Of a stretch of DNA of 64,000 bases, positions 36,875 through 49,054 are shown one piece after another. The notes below the pieces were generated by a model. It had not been told where the DNA came from. It was given only the letters and a program-made list of their open reading frames with translations, and searched no databases. Position 1 is the first letter of the stretch. Each line of letters starts with the position of its first letter. The position numbers and the translations under genes are program-made. The stretch comes from Carex sylvatica (Eukaryota; Streptophyta; Magnoliopsida; Poales; Cyperaceae), in contig CAXKVR010000001.1 of NCBI GenBank assembly GCA_964058845.1, forward strand, positions 558,001-622,000. The letters are read 5' to 3'.

Positions 36875-37790
36875 GTGTCCAAAATAGAACACCAAATTAA
36901 AGAATTAAAGTTGCTTAATTAGTTAATTGATAGCTTGATGATCACCTACACCTACTCAAAATAACATCCATATTCCATACTGTGTTTGCCTCATATTCTT
37001 TTTAGCATGCATTATTAATTGGTCATGTTACCATATATGGCACGTTGGACTGTAATTAATTAAGAAGACTTAAGGCCGTCTGCTCTTAAAAAGACTAATT
37101 AAGACACCTAATATTGCCTATGGCACGAATCTCCTATATTCTAAATAGGCACCAAATTAATTAATTTTGACTCGGTCGTAGTTCGGCTGCTGCTACTCTG
37201 CTGCATGCAACTGCATTTACAGCTATATATTAATCTCCTTTAATTAGTATGCTTTTCTTTTGTCGTTTCTGCACTGAAAGAGAAAAGAACATGGGTCCCA
37301 CCCAAGGTTCTAATTAGCAATTATAGCGTTATAGCTTTAATTTAATGTCTGAAAAAGCTATAGCGCAACCATAGCTGCTATTTAGGATTAATATAAAAGA
37401 AAAGCAGTTAATAACATTATAGCTTTTGAGGTCCGAAAAAACTATAACTAGCTATATAGAACCATGGTCCCACCATTAACTTTAGTTAAGATTTTTTTTT
37501 TTTTTTTTTGGAGTTGGTGTAGCTCCTTTTGTATATATTCAAACAGAATCAATAACAATTGAATTATTTTTTGTAAATACCAACCTACTAGCTAGGCTAC
37601 TACAGTTTTATCCCCACAATATAAAGAGGTAATTTTCATCAAAAAATCACTCCTAATTTAATTTGGTTATTTAATTAATGCATAGTCAATTAACTATACC
37701 TTATTTCACTAGCTTACACTCTGATATTAATGGTATGAATGAGAGGAATGGACCTACAAAAGCTGGTGAAATAAGTCTTCATCCAATTAA
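36875..37790 (+). repeat. CYP79 upstream-region copy B (next to the gene)
   Basis: This is the copy adjoining the intact CYP79 gene. It is repeated at 52,180-52,934 plus 53,698-53,770, where a solo LTR interrupts it, and partly at 34,978-35,370 and 45,360-45,470. Shared landmarks include caacctactagctaggctac, taatgcatagtcaattaac and actctgatattaatgg. Confidence 0.85.
37295..37474. mobile_element. hAT-like MITE upstream of CYP79, perfect 8-bp TSD
   Basis: The element (37,303-37,466) begins caaggttctaattagc and ends, inverted, catggttctatatagc. It is flanked by a perfect 8-bp duplication, gtcccacc, at 37,295-37,302 and 37,467-37,474. It belongs to the same family as the element in FMO intron 5 and lies about 430 bases before the CYP79 TATA box. 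Confidence 0.85.
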
Positions 37791-37896
37791 TTAACAAGAC
37801 CTAATTAAGGCCGTCAACTCTTTTAAAGTCGTGGCTTTAATGTAGTTAATTATATTAGTCACATGTGTAGTATGCAAACTATAATGCCTCGACGAT

Positions 37897-37904
37897 TATA
37901 AATA
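37897..37904 (+). promoter_or_regulatory. TATA box of the CYP79-like gene
   Basis: The sequence tataaata lies 107 bases upstream of the start codon at 38,011, a good plant distance. The leader between them has gataccaaggaatataacc, which is repeated in the decayed upstream copies at about 35,240 and 51,600. Confidence 0.7.
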
Positions 37905-38010
37905 GCAGATGGGCATTGGATACCAAGGAATATAACCTTAACTAGCTCCCTGTTCAAAGAGCTCCCATTTAAACCCAACAACCAAAAATTGAGCGCCAAA
38001 CATATCAAAG

Positions 38011-39924
38011 ATGATTAACACCTCAGTACATGCTTTCTTGAATTCTTCTCCTCTCTCACTCTCCAGTGCCATCCTTCTTTTTGCCTTGTTATTTGTCTTC
38101 CAAAAATACTGTATAAAGAAAGACAACTTTTCAAAACAAACCCAACTTCCTCCAGGACCAATCCCTTGGCCGCTTGTCGGTTGTCTCCCCGCAATGCTCC
38201 AACAGAAACCTGTCTTTCGATGGATACACCTCCTTATGAAAGATATGAAAACAGACATTGTATGTGTTCGTATTGGCAAAGTTCACATAGTACCAATCAT
38301 CTGTCCTAAAATTGCGCAAGAAGTACTAAGAAAGAAAGATGCAATATTTGCATCAAGGCCCACTAACTTCGCCACAAACTTGTTTCGTGGAGGTGCATTT
38401 CTTTCCCCTTATGGTGATCAATGGAAGAAAATGAGGAGGATGCTGACTTCTGAAATTGTCGGTCCAGCAAGGCACCGTTCCTTGTATGATAAAAGAGCTG
38501 AAGAGGCAAACCACCTTGTGCAATATGTGTACAATCTGTGTCAAAGTTCAAAAGACATTGACATCAGACATGTTACACGGCATTATGGTGGGAATGTGAC
38601 TCGGAGGCTAATGTTCAACAAAAGGTACTTCGGTCAAGTGATGCCTGACGGAGGCCCAGGCGCTGATGAAATAGAGCACATAAATGCAGTCTTCGATTTA
38701 CTCAGTTGCTTCTTTGCCTTTTCCATATCTGACTACTTTCCAAGTTTGATAGGTTTAGACTTGGATGGCCATGAGAAGATTCTAAAAGATGGACGGAAGA
38801 TATTTGACAAATTTCATGACCCTATTATCGAAGAAAGAATCAAACTCTGGAGGCAAGCTAGCAATGATAGTGAAAGAAGAGAGCCTCAAGACTGGCTGGA
38901 TGTTCTAGTTTCACTTAAAGATGCAGATGGACGGTTCCTTCTTACTGCAGAGGAGATCAAAGCACAAGCTATTGTAAGGAACTACTATACTTACAGTGAT
39001 ATTTGTAACTTATTCAACTTAATGCACTTATATTTGATGAAACGAATTTTGATCCACCATATTAATGAACAATAATAAGTACCATCCTTTTCCAATTTTT
39101 TAAGGGTCCATATTACAATATTTTGAGAGAAATCGTCAATAGAACGAAGAAATTTGAAAATAATGTCAGCAAAACAATTCAACTTGTTTTGAGTCTGATT
39201 AAAAGGTCTCGTATATACAATAACTGCATTAGATTTGTCCCTTTTAGTTTTTCAATGTTGCTAAACTTGACAACTAATGGACCTTCAATTTGGACAGGAA
39301 ATGTTCATTGCCAATGTCGACAACCCTTCAAATGCAGTCGAATGGATTCTTGCAGAGATGATGAACAACCCCGAGATTCTTGAAAAAGCCACAAAAGAAA
39401 TTGATAATGTGGTTGGCATGGAAAGACTGGTTGATGAATGCGACATGTCTCAACTCAACTACCTCAAAGCCTGTATTAGAGAATCTTTTCGCCTTCACCC
39501 AAGGGTGCCGTTTAATCCTCCACATCTTGCCATGGAGGACACCACACTTGCAGGTTACTTCATTCCCAAGGGCAGTCATGTGATTTTGAGCCGACTTGGG
39601 ATAGGTCGAAACCCAAAAACTTGGGAAGAACCTCTCAAGTTCAAGCCTGAGAGGCACTTGACTGATAAGTGCTCAGAAGTGGTACTTACTGAACCAGAAT
39701 TGCGCCTTATAGCATTTGGTAGTGGACGACGCGGTTGTATGGGTGTCACTCTAGGCACAACTATGACAGTTATGTTGCTTGCAAGACTTCTTCAGGCTTT
39801 TACTTGGAGTAAACCATCTGGTGTTTCTTCAATTAGTCTCATGGAAGCACATGAAGGGTCTGCCCTTGCAAAACCTTTAGTTTTGCATGCTCAACCACGT
39901 TTGACCAACTTATTTATCAACTAA
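38011..39924 (+). CDS. CYP79-like cytochrome P450, two exons
   Basis: Exons are 38011-38973 and 39298-39924, separated by a 324-bp intron at the phase-0 site after EIKAQAI. The product has 529 residues, normal for CYP79. It has an N-terminal membrane anchor (SLSSAILLFALLFVFQ), the hinge LPPGPIPWPLVG, the I-helix NVDNPSNAVEW typical of CYP79, ExxR in RESFR, FKPERH, and the heme loop FGSGRRGCMG with the cysteine ligand. CYP79 enzymes are ER-bound and convert amino acids to aldoximes, the entry to cyanogenic glucosides, glucosinolates and volatile nitrogen compounds. The FNPPH block in the substrate-recognition region differs from the more usual FN(V/H)PH, so the substrate cannot be predicted. 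The frame is intact, with a TATA box and leader present. Confidence 0.93.
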
Positions 39925-42600
39925 GCCGATCAATCGGGCATGGTGACATAAAATTTAAGTTCATTATGTTAGGGTTTCAGTCATTTAGTGTGGCAAACAT
40001 GTTTCAGTTGGGTCTTTTGGTCATTGACATCTTACTGATTTACTCGATAGAGTCGGTTTGGTTGGTTGTGTTAGTGATATTATCTAGGCCAGTTGTATAA
40101 ATGTCTCATCATAAATTTTCAATTGTTATGTGTTATAAATAAATTTTCGTAAAAATTTAAGATCATAATTATCGCAATGGAAATTAACTTGATCTTAGAG
40201 GTTCCTTTTATGTCTAGTTCTTCAAAGCCCTCTCGTAGTTTGTTCAACATGCTTTCTTTGTGTCTAGCCTCTGAGAATGCTAATTGGAGCTAGACAGGCT
40301 ATAGCGATATACCTAACGTGTCCCACTTATTCACAACCAAAGTATAGTCAGCATTATTTCTTTTTGGGTATCTAAACCTAACTATCAGAAAATTATATTT
40401 TGTGTGTTTTAATTGTGAGGTATGCCAGTATATTTATAGAATATGAAGAGACTCCTTCAAAAGAATGCGTCTCTTCATGAAAGGGCACATCTCTCCGCGA
40501 GGGGATGCATCTCTCATATAATAATTTTCATACCCAAATTCCAACAATCTCTCTTTTGGATATTATTGATGAGAACCCTAAGTCTTCATACATGTAAATT
40601 GGTAATGCAATAGCGATACACCTACCACGCATGAGCTCGTCGACTAGAAACTGGTTAAAGCTAGCCTAAAGACATCAACCCTCAAAATAACAATTATATA
40701 GTGTATCTCATTGAACACAATAAATCATATAGAAAATATCATAGGGTTTTGACTTAGGTTTTACTTAAAATCTCAATTTTATCTCTCATTTATTGTAGAA
40801 ATAGGCTAGTGCTGCAAACTTTGTCTGAATGTAGATTTTGAAGAATTACACGATATGGAGCAAGAATCGAATGAAAGCGAGCAACGAAGCGGATTTTAAA
40901 GTCAGGCGTGCAAACCAGCTAAGTCAAAAGATCATGTTTTTAATGCGGACCGTATTACGTCTTAATGTCGTCAATATTAGAGGCGCCCCTTCGGTTGAGC
41001 AGTTACAAACTGACTCCAGATCATATTTCTTACACCCTACTCTTCGGTTGAGAATTTAGATCAGATGTCCCCTGGACCTTCCAGAAGGTTATAGAATACC
41101 AGCAAACACTGGATAACACATCTTTTAACATCTTAGTGTATTAACAGTTCCGGGAGAAGAACCATAAGAAGAAGGTCCCTTTCTTCTATCGGTATTTTTT
41201 TTGAACCACTAAAAGACTGCTAACCCAAAATTTAGCACGTAGTACTTTTTTTTTAAAGTTTAGTGGAAAAGATCCACTAAAAGATATATTGATAGAAAAA
41301 GTATTTACAAAGGTCAGACTGTTTCTCGCAGTCTTGTGTTTAAATATTACAATAGCTCCACATTTGCCATAAATTCCCTCTAACAGTATTAAAAAAGCTA
41401 AAGTTATCAGTAGGCCTTCCCGGCCTACTTGTTCCCTAAATGAAAAGCATCCAGTTATGAATATCAATCAACGCTGCATAAATAAGGATGATCTCTGGTT
41501 TATTTAGCTATGAAAAAGTTCGGCGCGCGGTTCTGCTCTTTTCACAGTGCCTACAAACCTGATCCGTTCTAAGCCTGATATGGTGGAAAAGCTCAGAGCC
41601 TCAAACCCAAATTTTAAAAAACACACTAAACGTCGGACCTCTTCATTCTCTTTTCATTTTCAAAGGCGCCATCTCCTCCCTCTACCTTTTCTGACATCCT
41701 CCCTTTGCCATTTTCATGCAGCTCCACTCCGCCGCTCTCCCTCTGCCAGTAAGGGTATCTTTTTCTCTCTCTGACTTTATCTCTGATGTTCACTCCGACA
41801 CTCTCCCTCTGACTTTCTCTCTCTATTTCTCCCTAGGCCAGCACTTCACCTTTGTCCCTCCCTTGGTGGCCACACTACACTGCTCTGCACAATGCCCTCT
41901 ATTGGATCTTAATTCAACGTTGAGCATATATGTAATATAATTATAAATTGTATACTGGTAAATATGATTGTCACAATTAAAGTGATCAAATTAAAACATT
42001 AGACAATCTATGTATTCAATAGGATTTGGTCCATAAGTGTGTAGAACAATTTAGACAAAAATCAAATCATTAATGGTCTGATTCTGAAATTTACAAATAC
42101 AGAAAACTGTTTTTTTGGAGTCCAATGCGGGTCACTCACCTGCACTGGATCTGAGTGCAGACGCACTCAGTACTTAGTCAATTTCTGTGAACTTCAGGGC
42201 AATACAGAAAAAAGTCCGAGCTTAATACGGACGCACCGGATCTCTAGATAAGGCATAATTGTTTGACCCCTAGATGAGATGTAATTAATTATTTGATCTC
42301 TAGATAAGACATAATTGTTTAGTCTTTATGATTCCCCTACACCCTCTCCCTATCAAGCCGCACTCTCTCTAGGTAAGTACCTTCTGGCTCTCTCGCTCTT
42401 TCTGTGTTAGGGTTTAATTTGGGTTTACGCAAAAAACCAAAAATGCTTGATATTGTTAAGGTTTGAATTGGGTTTTAGATCACTGTTTGTTTTTGTGTAC
42501 ATTTTATCTACAAGAAAAACAGATGCTTGCTGATGGCACGTAATTGGTTGAAGGAGACCCCCTCTCCACTGTGCTGCAAAGTCCAGGAACTACATAATGG
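39925..42600. other. Intergenic DNA after the CYP79 gene
   Basis: No gene is recognised. Near 40,450-40,540 repeated short blocks (ctcttcatgaaagggcac, atctctccgcgagggg) precede ttccaaca, which could be an old LTR edge. Pyrimidine-rich DNA lies at 41,620-41,900. A stretch at 42,120-42,240 (ggatctgagtgcagacgcac) resembles GC-rich repeats in the LTR-like block at 56.1-56.5 kb. Confidence 0.35.
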
Positions 42601-42639
42601 TTTCCCTCTTGATATTTTTTTTCTGGCCATGAGACCTTT

Positions 42640-42966
42640 TTAAGAGCAAGAAATATGAATAATGAGACCGCACTGCATGAGGCAGTGGTAGTTGGTCACA
42701 GGGATATAGTGAACAAGCTTATACTTTATGAACCTAGCTTAACAGGTACTGAAGACGCAGAAGGGGTATCTCCTCTGTACCTGGCAGCTATGACTAATGC
42801 TCTTAACATAGTCAAATCTTCAAAAGAGAAGGGCCATCCATGGTATCATGCGCGGGATCAAAAAGGAAAACTACACTACTTGTTGTTGTGCTACTGCTAC
42901 AACATACAGGAATGTATTGTTTTCTGTCATGATGTTATTACTTATTCGACCAATTTCTTGCCATGA
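42640..42966 (+). pseudogene. Ankyrin-repeat gene fragment
   Basis: The frame from 42,655 reads NNETALHEAVVVGHRDIVNK, then EDAEGVSPLYLAAMTNALNIV. That is about one and a half ankyrin repeats of the plant ACD6/PGG-type class, after which similarity is lost. No first exon, membrane domain or other repeats are nearby. A 60-base block before it (cctcttgatat ... gagcaagaaatatgaa) is repeated after it at 43,014-43,075. This is a captured or decayed fragment and not a working gene. Confidence 0.65.
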
Positions 42967-43506
42967 TCATGTTTGGTGTTATTAGACCAAACCTTAAAGG
43001 GTTTAGGATTTAGGGTTTTCCTCTTGATATCTTTTTCTGGCCATGGGACCCTTTTAAGAGCAAGAAATATGAAATGTAAGTGTTTGACTCCTATATGAGA
43101 TTTAATTATTTGATCTCTAGATAAAGCATAATTATTTGGTCTTTATGATTCTCTAACAAAGAGATTATGGAAAAAGCACTGCTAGAGAAAAGGAACGCGC
43201 GTAAGGTAAGGGTATGTGAGACAGAGAACGCTGCAATGAAGAGGAGCAGGAGGTTTGCGTGTAATAGGCAGAATGGTTGTCATGATGTGCATGGCGCTGT
43301 TCACTGTCTGGGTTTATAAAGAGAGCTCCTGTTTTGTTTTTGCTTTTTTTTTTTTTTTTTAACAGCGATTTTTGAGAATGAGCTGAATTGTGGCCCAGTG
43401 AATATCTTTACATGGAGATACTTTAAATGGAATTATATATGTTTCTATGAAAGAATTTGATTAGTATGGAAATGTTTTGGCAATTTAATTTTCATATGTA
43501 GTATAC

Positions 43507-43572
43507 ACCTGCAGCTTAATCTTTTTTTTTTTTTTTGAAAAGCCGGGCAGTGGCTGACCTGCAGCTTAATCT
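43507..43572 (-). mobile_element. Tiny LINE insertion (34 bp) with 16-bp TSD
   Basis: A block of 14 T followed by gaaaagccgggcagtggctg (43,523-43,556) is flanked by the perfect 16-bp direct repeat acctgcagcttaatct at 43,507-43,522 and 43,557-43,572. An A tail (T run on + strand), a long TSD and a 3'-end-like sequence fit an extremely 5'-truncated LINE copy inserted on the minus strand. Confidence 0.8.
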
Positions 43573-45470
43573 AACACATTTGTTTTAAAATAGACGAATT
43601 TTTCCATAAAAAAAGAAATTCTAATCTAAATAAGAAATATAGAAGATACAGAGCTACATTGATATTCCTCCGCCTACTGGCCTTTGAGAACAAAAAAAAA
43701 AAACAATACCCTCTCCTCTGTGTCGACCTTTTTTCTATAGAAGAAAAATCGGAATTGGAATCGGAATCGGTCTCTTGACCGTAGAATCCGAATCGGATAA
43801 ATTGGTAGAAATTGGCTGAATTGGATCGGAAACTCAGATTTATTTGCCAGAAGTTCGTTTGTACTTAAAAAAATAGAAATAAATTGATAAAAAATAATAT
43901 GTTAACAATATATGTTTAGATAAATAACTACACTCAAATATTCCACTAATATAATATAATACAAACATTCAAAAAATAATAGAGTTAATTTTAAATTAAA
44001 AATATATAAAACACACTGAATTTAAGAAATAGTAATTCATAAATAATGTGGTACAAATATAAATCAAACTACTACATAGAAAAAAATAAATTATAAAATA
44101 TCGAAATATATATTCTAGCACTCACATCATTAATTGACAATACAATTATTGCAATTTATCTCAACATTAAATCCGAGTTTCTATCCCATTTAAAAAAGAA
44201 ATTATAATGGAAGAGTAATTACAAAAAAAGAAACCGGATGGTCCCAATGTGGGGTAAGTCTCAAATAACGCAAGAGTAATGTAAATATTATTGTTACATT
44301 TTATAGCAATAAAGGTGATGTATTGTTGTGGTAAAGCTCTTTATTGTCACTCCAATGACTTTGTTTCAAGCCCTGCATGTCACAAATTTTTGAGAGAAAA
44401 AATATTGAGAGCTGGAACGGGTGGAACTTTAAGGAAAACAACCGTTTCGACTGAAATTTGACTGGAACCGACCGAGTCGGTCAAAATTTAACTATATCGG
44501 ACCGTACCAGTTGAAATTCAATGAAAAAATCAGAATATCACATAACTCGGCCAGAAATTTAATCGGTACTGCCCGATTCCGGACCGGAACGGCTGATCTT
44601 TTCATCTATGTTTCTTTCTTGAAATCGTTAAAACACTGAAAACTTCACTTAAACTAAAACATTTGACCTTTGCAGTTTTGTCCCAACGGATAAATGCTTG
44701 AAGTATTGAGGATGAACACACTGCCTAGATTAATTATTGCAGGAAAAACGACAAGGATTAGGAAATCTAGATACTGCAAATTATTGTGGTAGAGCGTCAA
44801 TAATTAAGAAGGTGATAGAGCAATTTTTTGATTCGGATGAATTACTTGACAAAGAAGTAGAAACTTTCTTCACCTTGCCATTCTAAATGGAGAAGGAAAC
44901 ATAACTCAGATTTGAGAACGACAGTAGGAATTTAAATTGAAAAACATCTCTCTTTAATGTAGTTTGTTGTTTTCTTTAATTTATTTGTTTTTTTACTCTC
45001 CCACTTGTTTTACGCGGTACAATATATAGACTTTCAAGGTCAATTAATTAGCTAGAAAAAAAAAATCAATTTTTGTTTCGTTTGATAAATTGATTTAGCC
45101 TGTATGGTGTGAAAACAGCTATTAGTTAGTCAGAATTTAAGGAATAAACAAACAATACGCAGCGGCGTTCTATCTAGCTACTCATTTCAAATTAATAAAT
45201 TAATTTTCTCTTAGATTATTCATGAACCACGCACCCAACCTATTTTTTCTTTTCTTAAATTGTTATCAACCATAGACCTAACCTAATTTCATGAACAACC
45301 ACTTTCTTAATTTTTTTTTTTTTTATGATGAAGGAATAATAGAAGGTAGTCGAGCTTTTATATATGAATCACTCTCTTAATTTATTTTGGCTATATTTAA
45401 TTAATCCATAGCCAATTAACTACTGAACTTTATTTTACTAGCTTACAAAAGCTAGAAATGCTAGTCAAAT
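43573..45470. other. AT-rich intergenic DNA
   Basis: No gene is seen. Near 43,745-43,830 and 44,400-44,590 there are short degenerate repeats (ggaattggaatcgg; gaccgagtcggtc). At 45,360-45,470 the sequence resembles CYP79 upstream copy B (ccatagccaattaac, actagcttac). Confidence 0.4.
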
Positions 45471-46835
45471 AATTAAGTTGGAAAATTTTACAAAATGCTC
45501 TTCTTTTTCAAAATATAGAACAAAATGTCTTCCTTCTAAAATTCTTTACAAATTAAATGCCCTTATGGACGCCACTTGTTTTCTCTCTTTTTCCCTCCCT
45601 CTCTCTTCTCTCTATTTACTCTCATTTATTTTTTGCTTATGTAAAATATATAATTGTAATCTTATTTATGTTTTGAATAACTTTTATTTTTTATGCTTAT
45701 AAATGATTTAGATTAAAAAAATTAAATGTGAAATTTTATTTGCTAAAATCATAAAGTAGTATTAGTGTACATGTAGAATATTTATTTTTGGATTTGAAGA
45801 ATATTTCCAACATATGGGGTTTTTTAGAAATTATTATAAGACATGGTATTAACTTATTTTATAAAATCTAACATATAATTTTTTTTAACATACTACATTT
45901 TATCTAGTTTATTTGGTATAAAATTTCATATTCCTGATTTTCACAATTATAAGAATTTTATCAATCACGTGTTAAGAATAATTTAGTGAGATACTTATAC
46001 TTCAATAAAAATATATTAATTATGTTTCTTAAGAAATAAATAATCAATGCAAGAAATAATGACAACAGCTTTGAATCAGTTACAATGCATGTAATACAAC
46101 TCGCCAGTAAATACATTATTTATGGTGAAAAATTAAAAACTAAACTTTGCTAAATCTGATGATTAATTGGATCAGATATGCACTTCGAATGTGTAAAAAA
46201 TGTATCATAAACCATCAACACCACTCATTTCTATAGTATTCGAACTTAATATTTCTTGCATTGGTTATTTATTTCTTAATTTTTTAAGATTATATATCAT
46301 ATACATAATTAGTATATTTTATTGAAGGATAAGTACCTCACTAAATTGTTCTTAACATGTGATGTGATAACATTTTTATTAGTTGTGCAAACTAAAAATA
46401 TGAAATTTTATACCGAATAAACTAGATAAAATGCATATGTTAATAATATTTATATGTTAAATTTTATAAAATAAGTTAATACCATATCTTATAATAATTT
46501 TTAAAAGACCCATATGATGAAAATATTCTACATATACGTTAATATTATACTTTCTGATTTTAGCACATAAAATTTCACACTTATATTTTTTATTCTAAAT
46601 CATTTATAAACATAAACATAAAAAGTAAAAATTATTCAAAACCAGAATGAAATGACAATTGTATATTTTACTAAGCAAAGAATAAATGAGAGTAAATATC
46701 AAGGAGTGAGGGGGGAGGGGAAGAGAGGGAACAAGTGGGGTCCACAATGACATTTTGTTAAGAATTTTGAAAAGAGGATAATTTGTTCTATGTTTTAAAA
46801 AAGAAGGGCACTTTGTAAAATTTCCCAATTAAGTT
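45471..46835. mobile_element. Mutator-like foldback element, 1,347 bp, perfect 9-bp TSD
   Basis: The element spans 45,480-46,826. The 9-bp flanks aattaagtt (45,471-45,479 and 46,827-46,835) are identical. Each end carries an inverted arm of about 600 bases, starting ggaaaattttacaaa on the left and gggaaattttacaaa on the inverted right, with roughly 80-85% identity by eye. The unpaired centre is about 190 bases. No transposase is present. Long inverted arms with a 9-bp duplication indicate a non-autonomous Mutator-like element. Confidence 0.9.
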
Positions 46836-46984
46836 TCATTTGATACCCACAAAAATAGCAAATTTACGTATATATATCCCTATGAAATTCGTAATATCAT
46901 ATTTACTCTAAAACTTCCTACTAAAATGACAAGGTCAATTATTAAATGATCAGCAATCTTATCCAACGATCCCAACTAAATTTT

Positions 46985-47466
46985 GGGGGAACTTCATGTA
47001 TAGCCCTCAAAAACATTGAAATTATGTATTTTCTCCTCGAAAATTCGTAATATCATGTATATTTACCCTTGTAAATTTCAAAAACTCACTAATTTACCCA
47101 TTTATTGACTTTTCTATTAAAACTTAATTTAAATTTATATAATAACAATTTTTCCCTTTATTAAAAAATAATATGTAGCATGTTTAAGAAAAATGCCAGG
47201 CTTCTAATTGGATGGTTTATGAAGGCAAATGGGTAATTTCTACTTTTGATGCTCCTTCATCGTCATATTAGAAGACTGGTATTTTTCTAAAACAAGTTAT
47301 ATATTTTTATTTTATAAAGAGTAAAATGAAAACTTTATAAAAACATGAGTTTTAATAGAAAATATAATAAATGAGTAAATTTGTGAGTTATTCAAATTTA
47401 GAAGGGAAAATGTTATTAAAAACTATGTTATTTCAAAATCTTTGAGGGCTATACATGAAATTCCCC
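46985..47466. mobile_element. Foldback element of about 480 bp
   Basis: The left arm ggggaacttcatgtatagcc is matched by the inverted right arm ggctatacatgaaattcccc, and pairing extends for about 220 bases on each side. The interior is AT-rich and non-coding. The flanks do not show a convincing target duplication. Confidence 0.75.
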
Positions 47467-47475
47467 TAAAAATTT

Positions 47476-48047
47476 AAGGGGCAATTTTACATATATCTCT
47501 GAAAACATTCAAAATTACATATTACCCCTCATAATATCATATTTGCACTTCTAATTTTCAAAAACTTACAATTTCATTCAATTTATTGATTTTTCTATTA
47601 ATACACATTTTAAATTTATAAAGTACGTACCAATTTTGACCTTCATTAGAAAATATAAAATGTGTAATATGTGTAAGAAAAGTATTTTTTGATCTAACTG
47701 GTTGGTTTTTAGGACATATGATACATTTATCTACTTGTGACACAGATATAGTGGAACTTAGGGATACATTTGTTTGTGCATCACAAATTAGAAAATGAAT
47801 CATTTTTAATTACAACTGACCAATTAGAAAACTTAATATTTATCTTTAGCATGCAATGTATTTTTATTTTTTTTTGATAAATGATAAATGAGTACTCTAT
47901 AAATTTGAAATGAGTTTTAACAAAAAAGAGTCAATAAATTGAATAAATTTGTTAGCAAATTTGAAGGATACACATGGTATTATGAATTTTATAGGGCAAA
48001 ATGCATAATTTTGAAGTTGTTGAGGGGTATACATAAAATTATCCCTT
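47476..48047. mobile_element. Second foldback element of about 570 bp
   Basis: The left arm begins aaggggcaattttacatat and the inverted right arm begins aagggataattttatgtat. The arms pair for about 230 bases. The sequence resembles the adjacent element (46,985-47,466) in several blocks, such as tttattgacttttctattaa, so the two are related and lie next to each other with only about 9 bases between them. Confidence 0.7.
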
Positions 48048-49050
48048 AAAAAAATTAGTAGGAAGCGTTAGATTTAAGTGCTTGTCATTTAATAATCGAC
48101 TTTGTCTTAACGCGCGTCCTTGAAATATATTCATATCGCTTGGTCATCACTCATTACGTATGAAATATTCTCATTTTTTTTTTTGGTAAAATGAAATATA
48201 TACTATGAATATATTCGATTGATTTAAATCGTTGAGAAGCGATTATTGGATAATATTCCTTTAAATGTCTATTTTAGTTAAGGATTTGTACAATTTTGAG
48301 TCATATCTTGTGTCAGTCAATTAATCCACCTAATAAAAAACGTTGTGTTTTTTATCTCTATTTGTTTATTTATATCGTACTTCAACTAGATCTGTCCTCG
48401 TCATGGCGTGACGAAGACAATGACGACCTTTGCAAGTCTCATGTTGTCTCTACATTAATTATTGATCATCTAATATTCTAATTGAGACAAATTATATGAA
48501 TTGTCGGTGATATAACAAAACAAAAACAATATAGATATCACGAAAGTATTAATTTACATAAAAGATATTACAAAAACTTGTAGTACTGTAACAATTTAAT
48601 TATAGTGGCTCTAGAAAATTTGCTACATCTAAAAAGGGATTAACAGTATATAAAAAAATAAAATAAAAGAAGTAAAATGCAATTAATAATATATTGGTAT
48701 GTGATGATCAGCAATATCAGCAACAACACACCTTATAAATTTTTTAAAATGTTGTATTCATATTAGTATTAAATCAAGGAGTGAAAAATTGAAGTATAAA
48801 AAACAAATAATGCATTAAAATGCACGTAAATATCTTCATTTTGTTTAACAATTAACTTGATACTAAATGAATTCATAATTCATAAAAAAAGATCGGTTTA
48901 AACGGTTTGAATTCATAATTTATCATTTGAAGCCGATTTGATGGGCTTTGTATAACCAAAAGCATATAGACTGAAATGCTACTAGAAGCGTATCATCCGA
49001 ATTCTATGTGTGTGTGTGTGTGTGTATTATATATATAGAGAATGACCAAG
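48048..49050. other. AT-rich intergenic DNA
   Basis: The first 110 bases (agtaggaagcgt, ttgaaatatattcatat) resemble 53,755-53,850, the end of a CYP79 upstream copy. A TG run precedes an AT run at 49,009-49,037. No gene is seen. Confidence 0.4.
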
Positions 49051-49054
49051 CTCA

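Noticed and set aside
45478..46828. Two similar 74-codon frames on opposite strands
   Set aside because: They are mirror translations of the two inverted arms of the Mutator-like element.
48170..48200. Possible micro-LINE insertion between two atgaaatat copies
   Set aside because: The duplication is short and AT-rich and the 3'-end sequence is not distinctive, so chance is likely.
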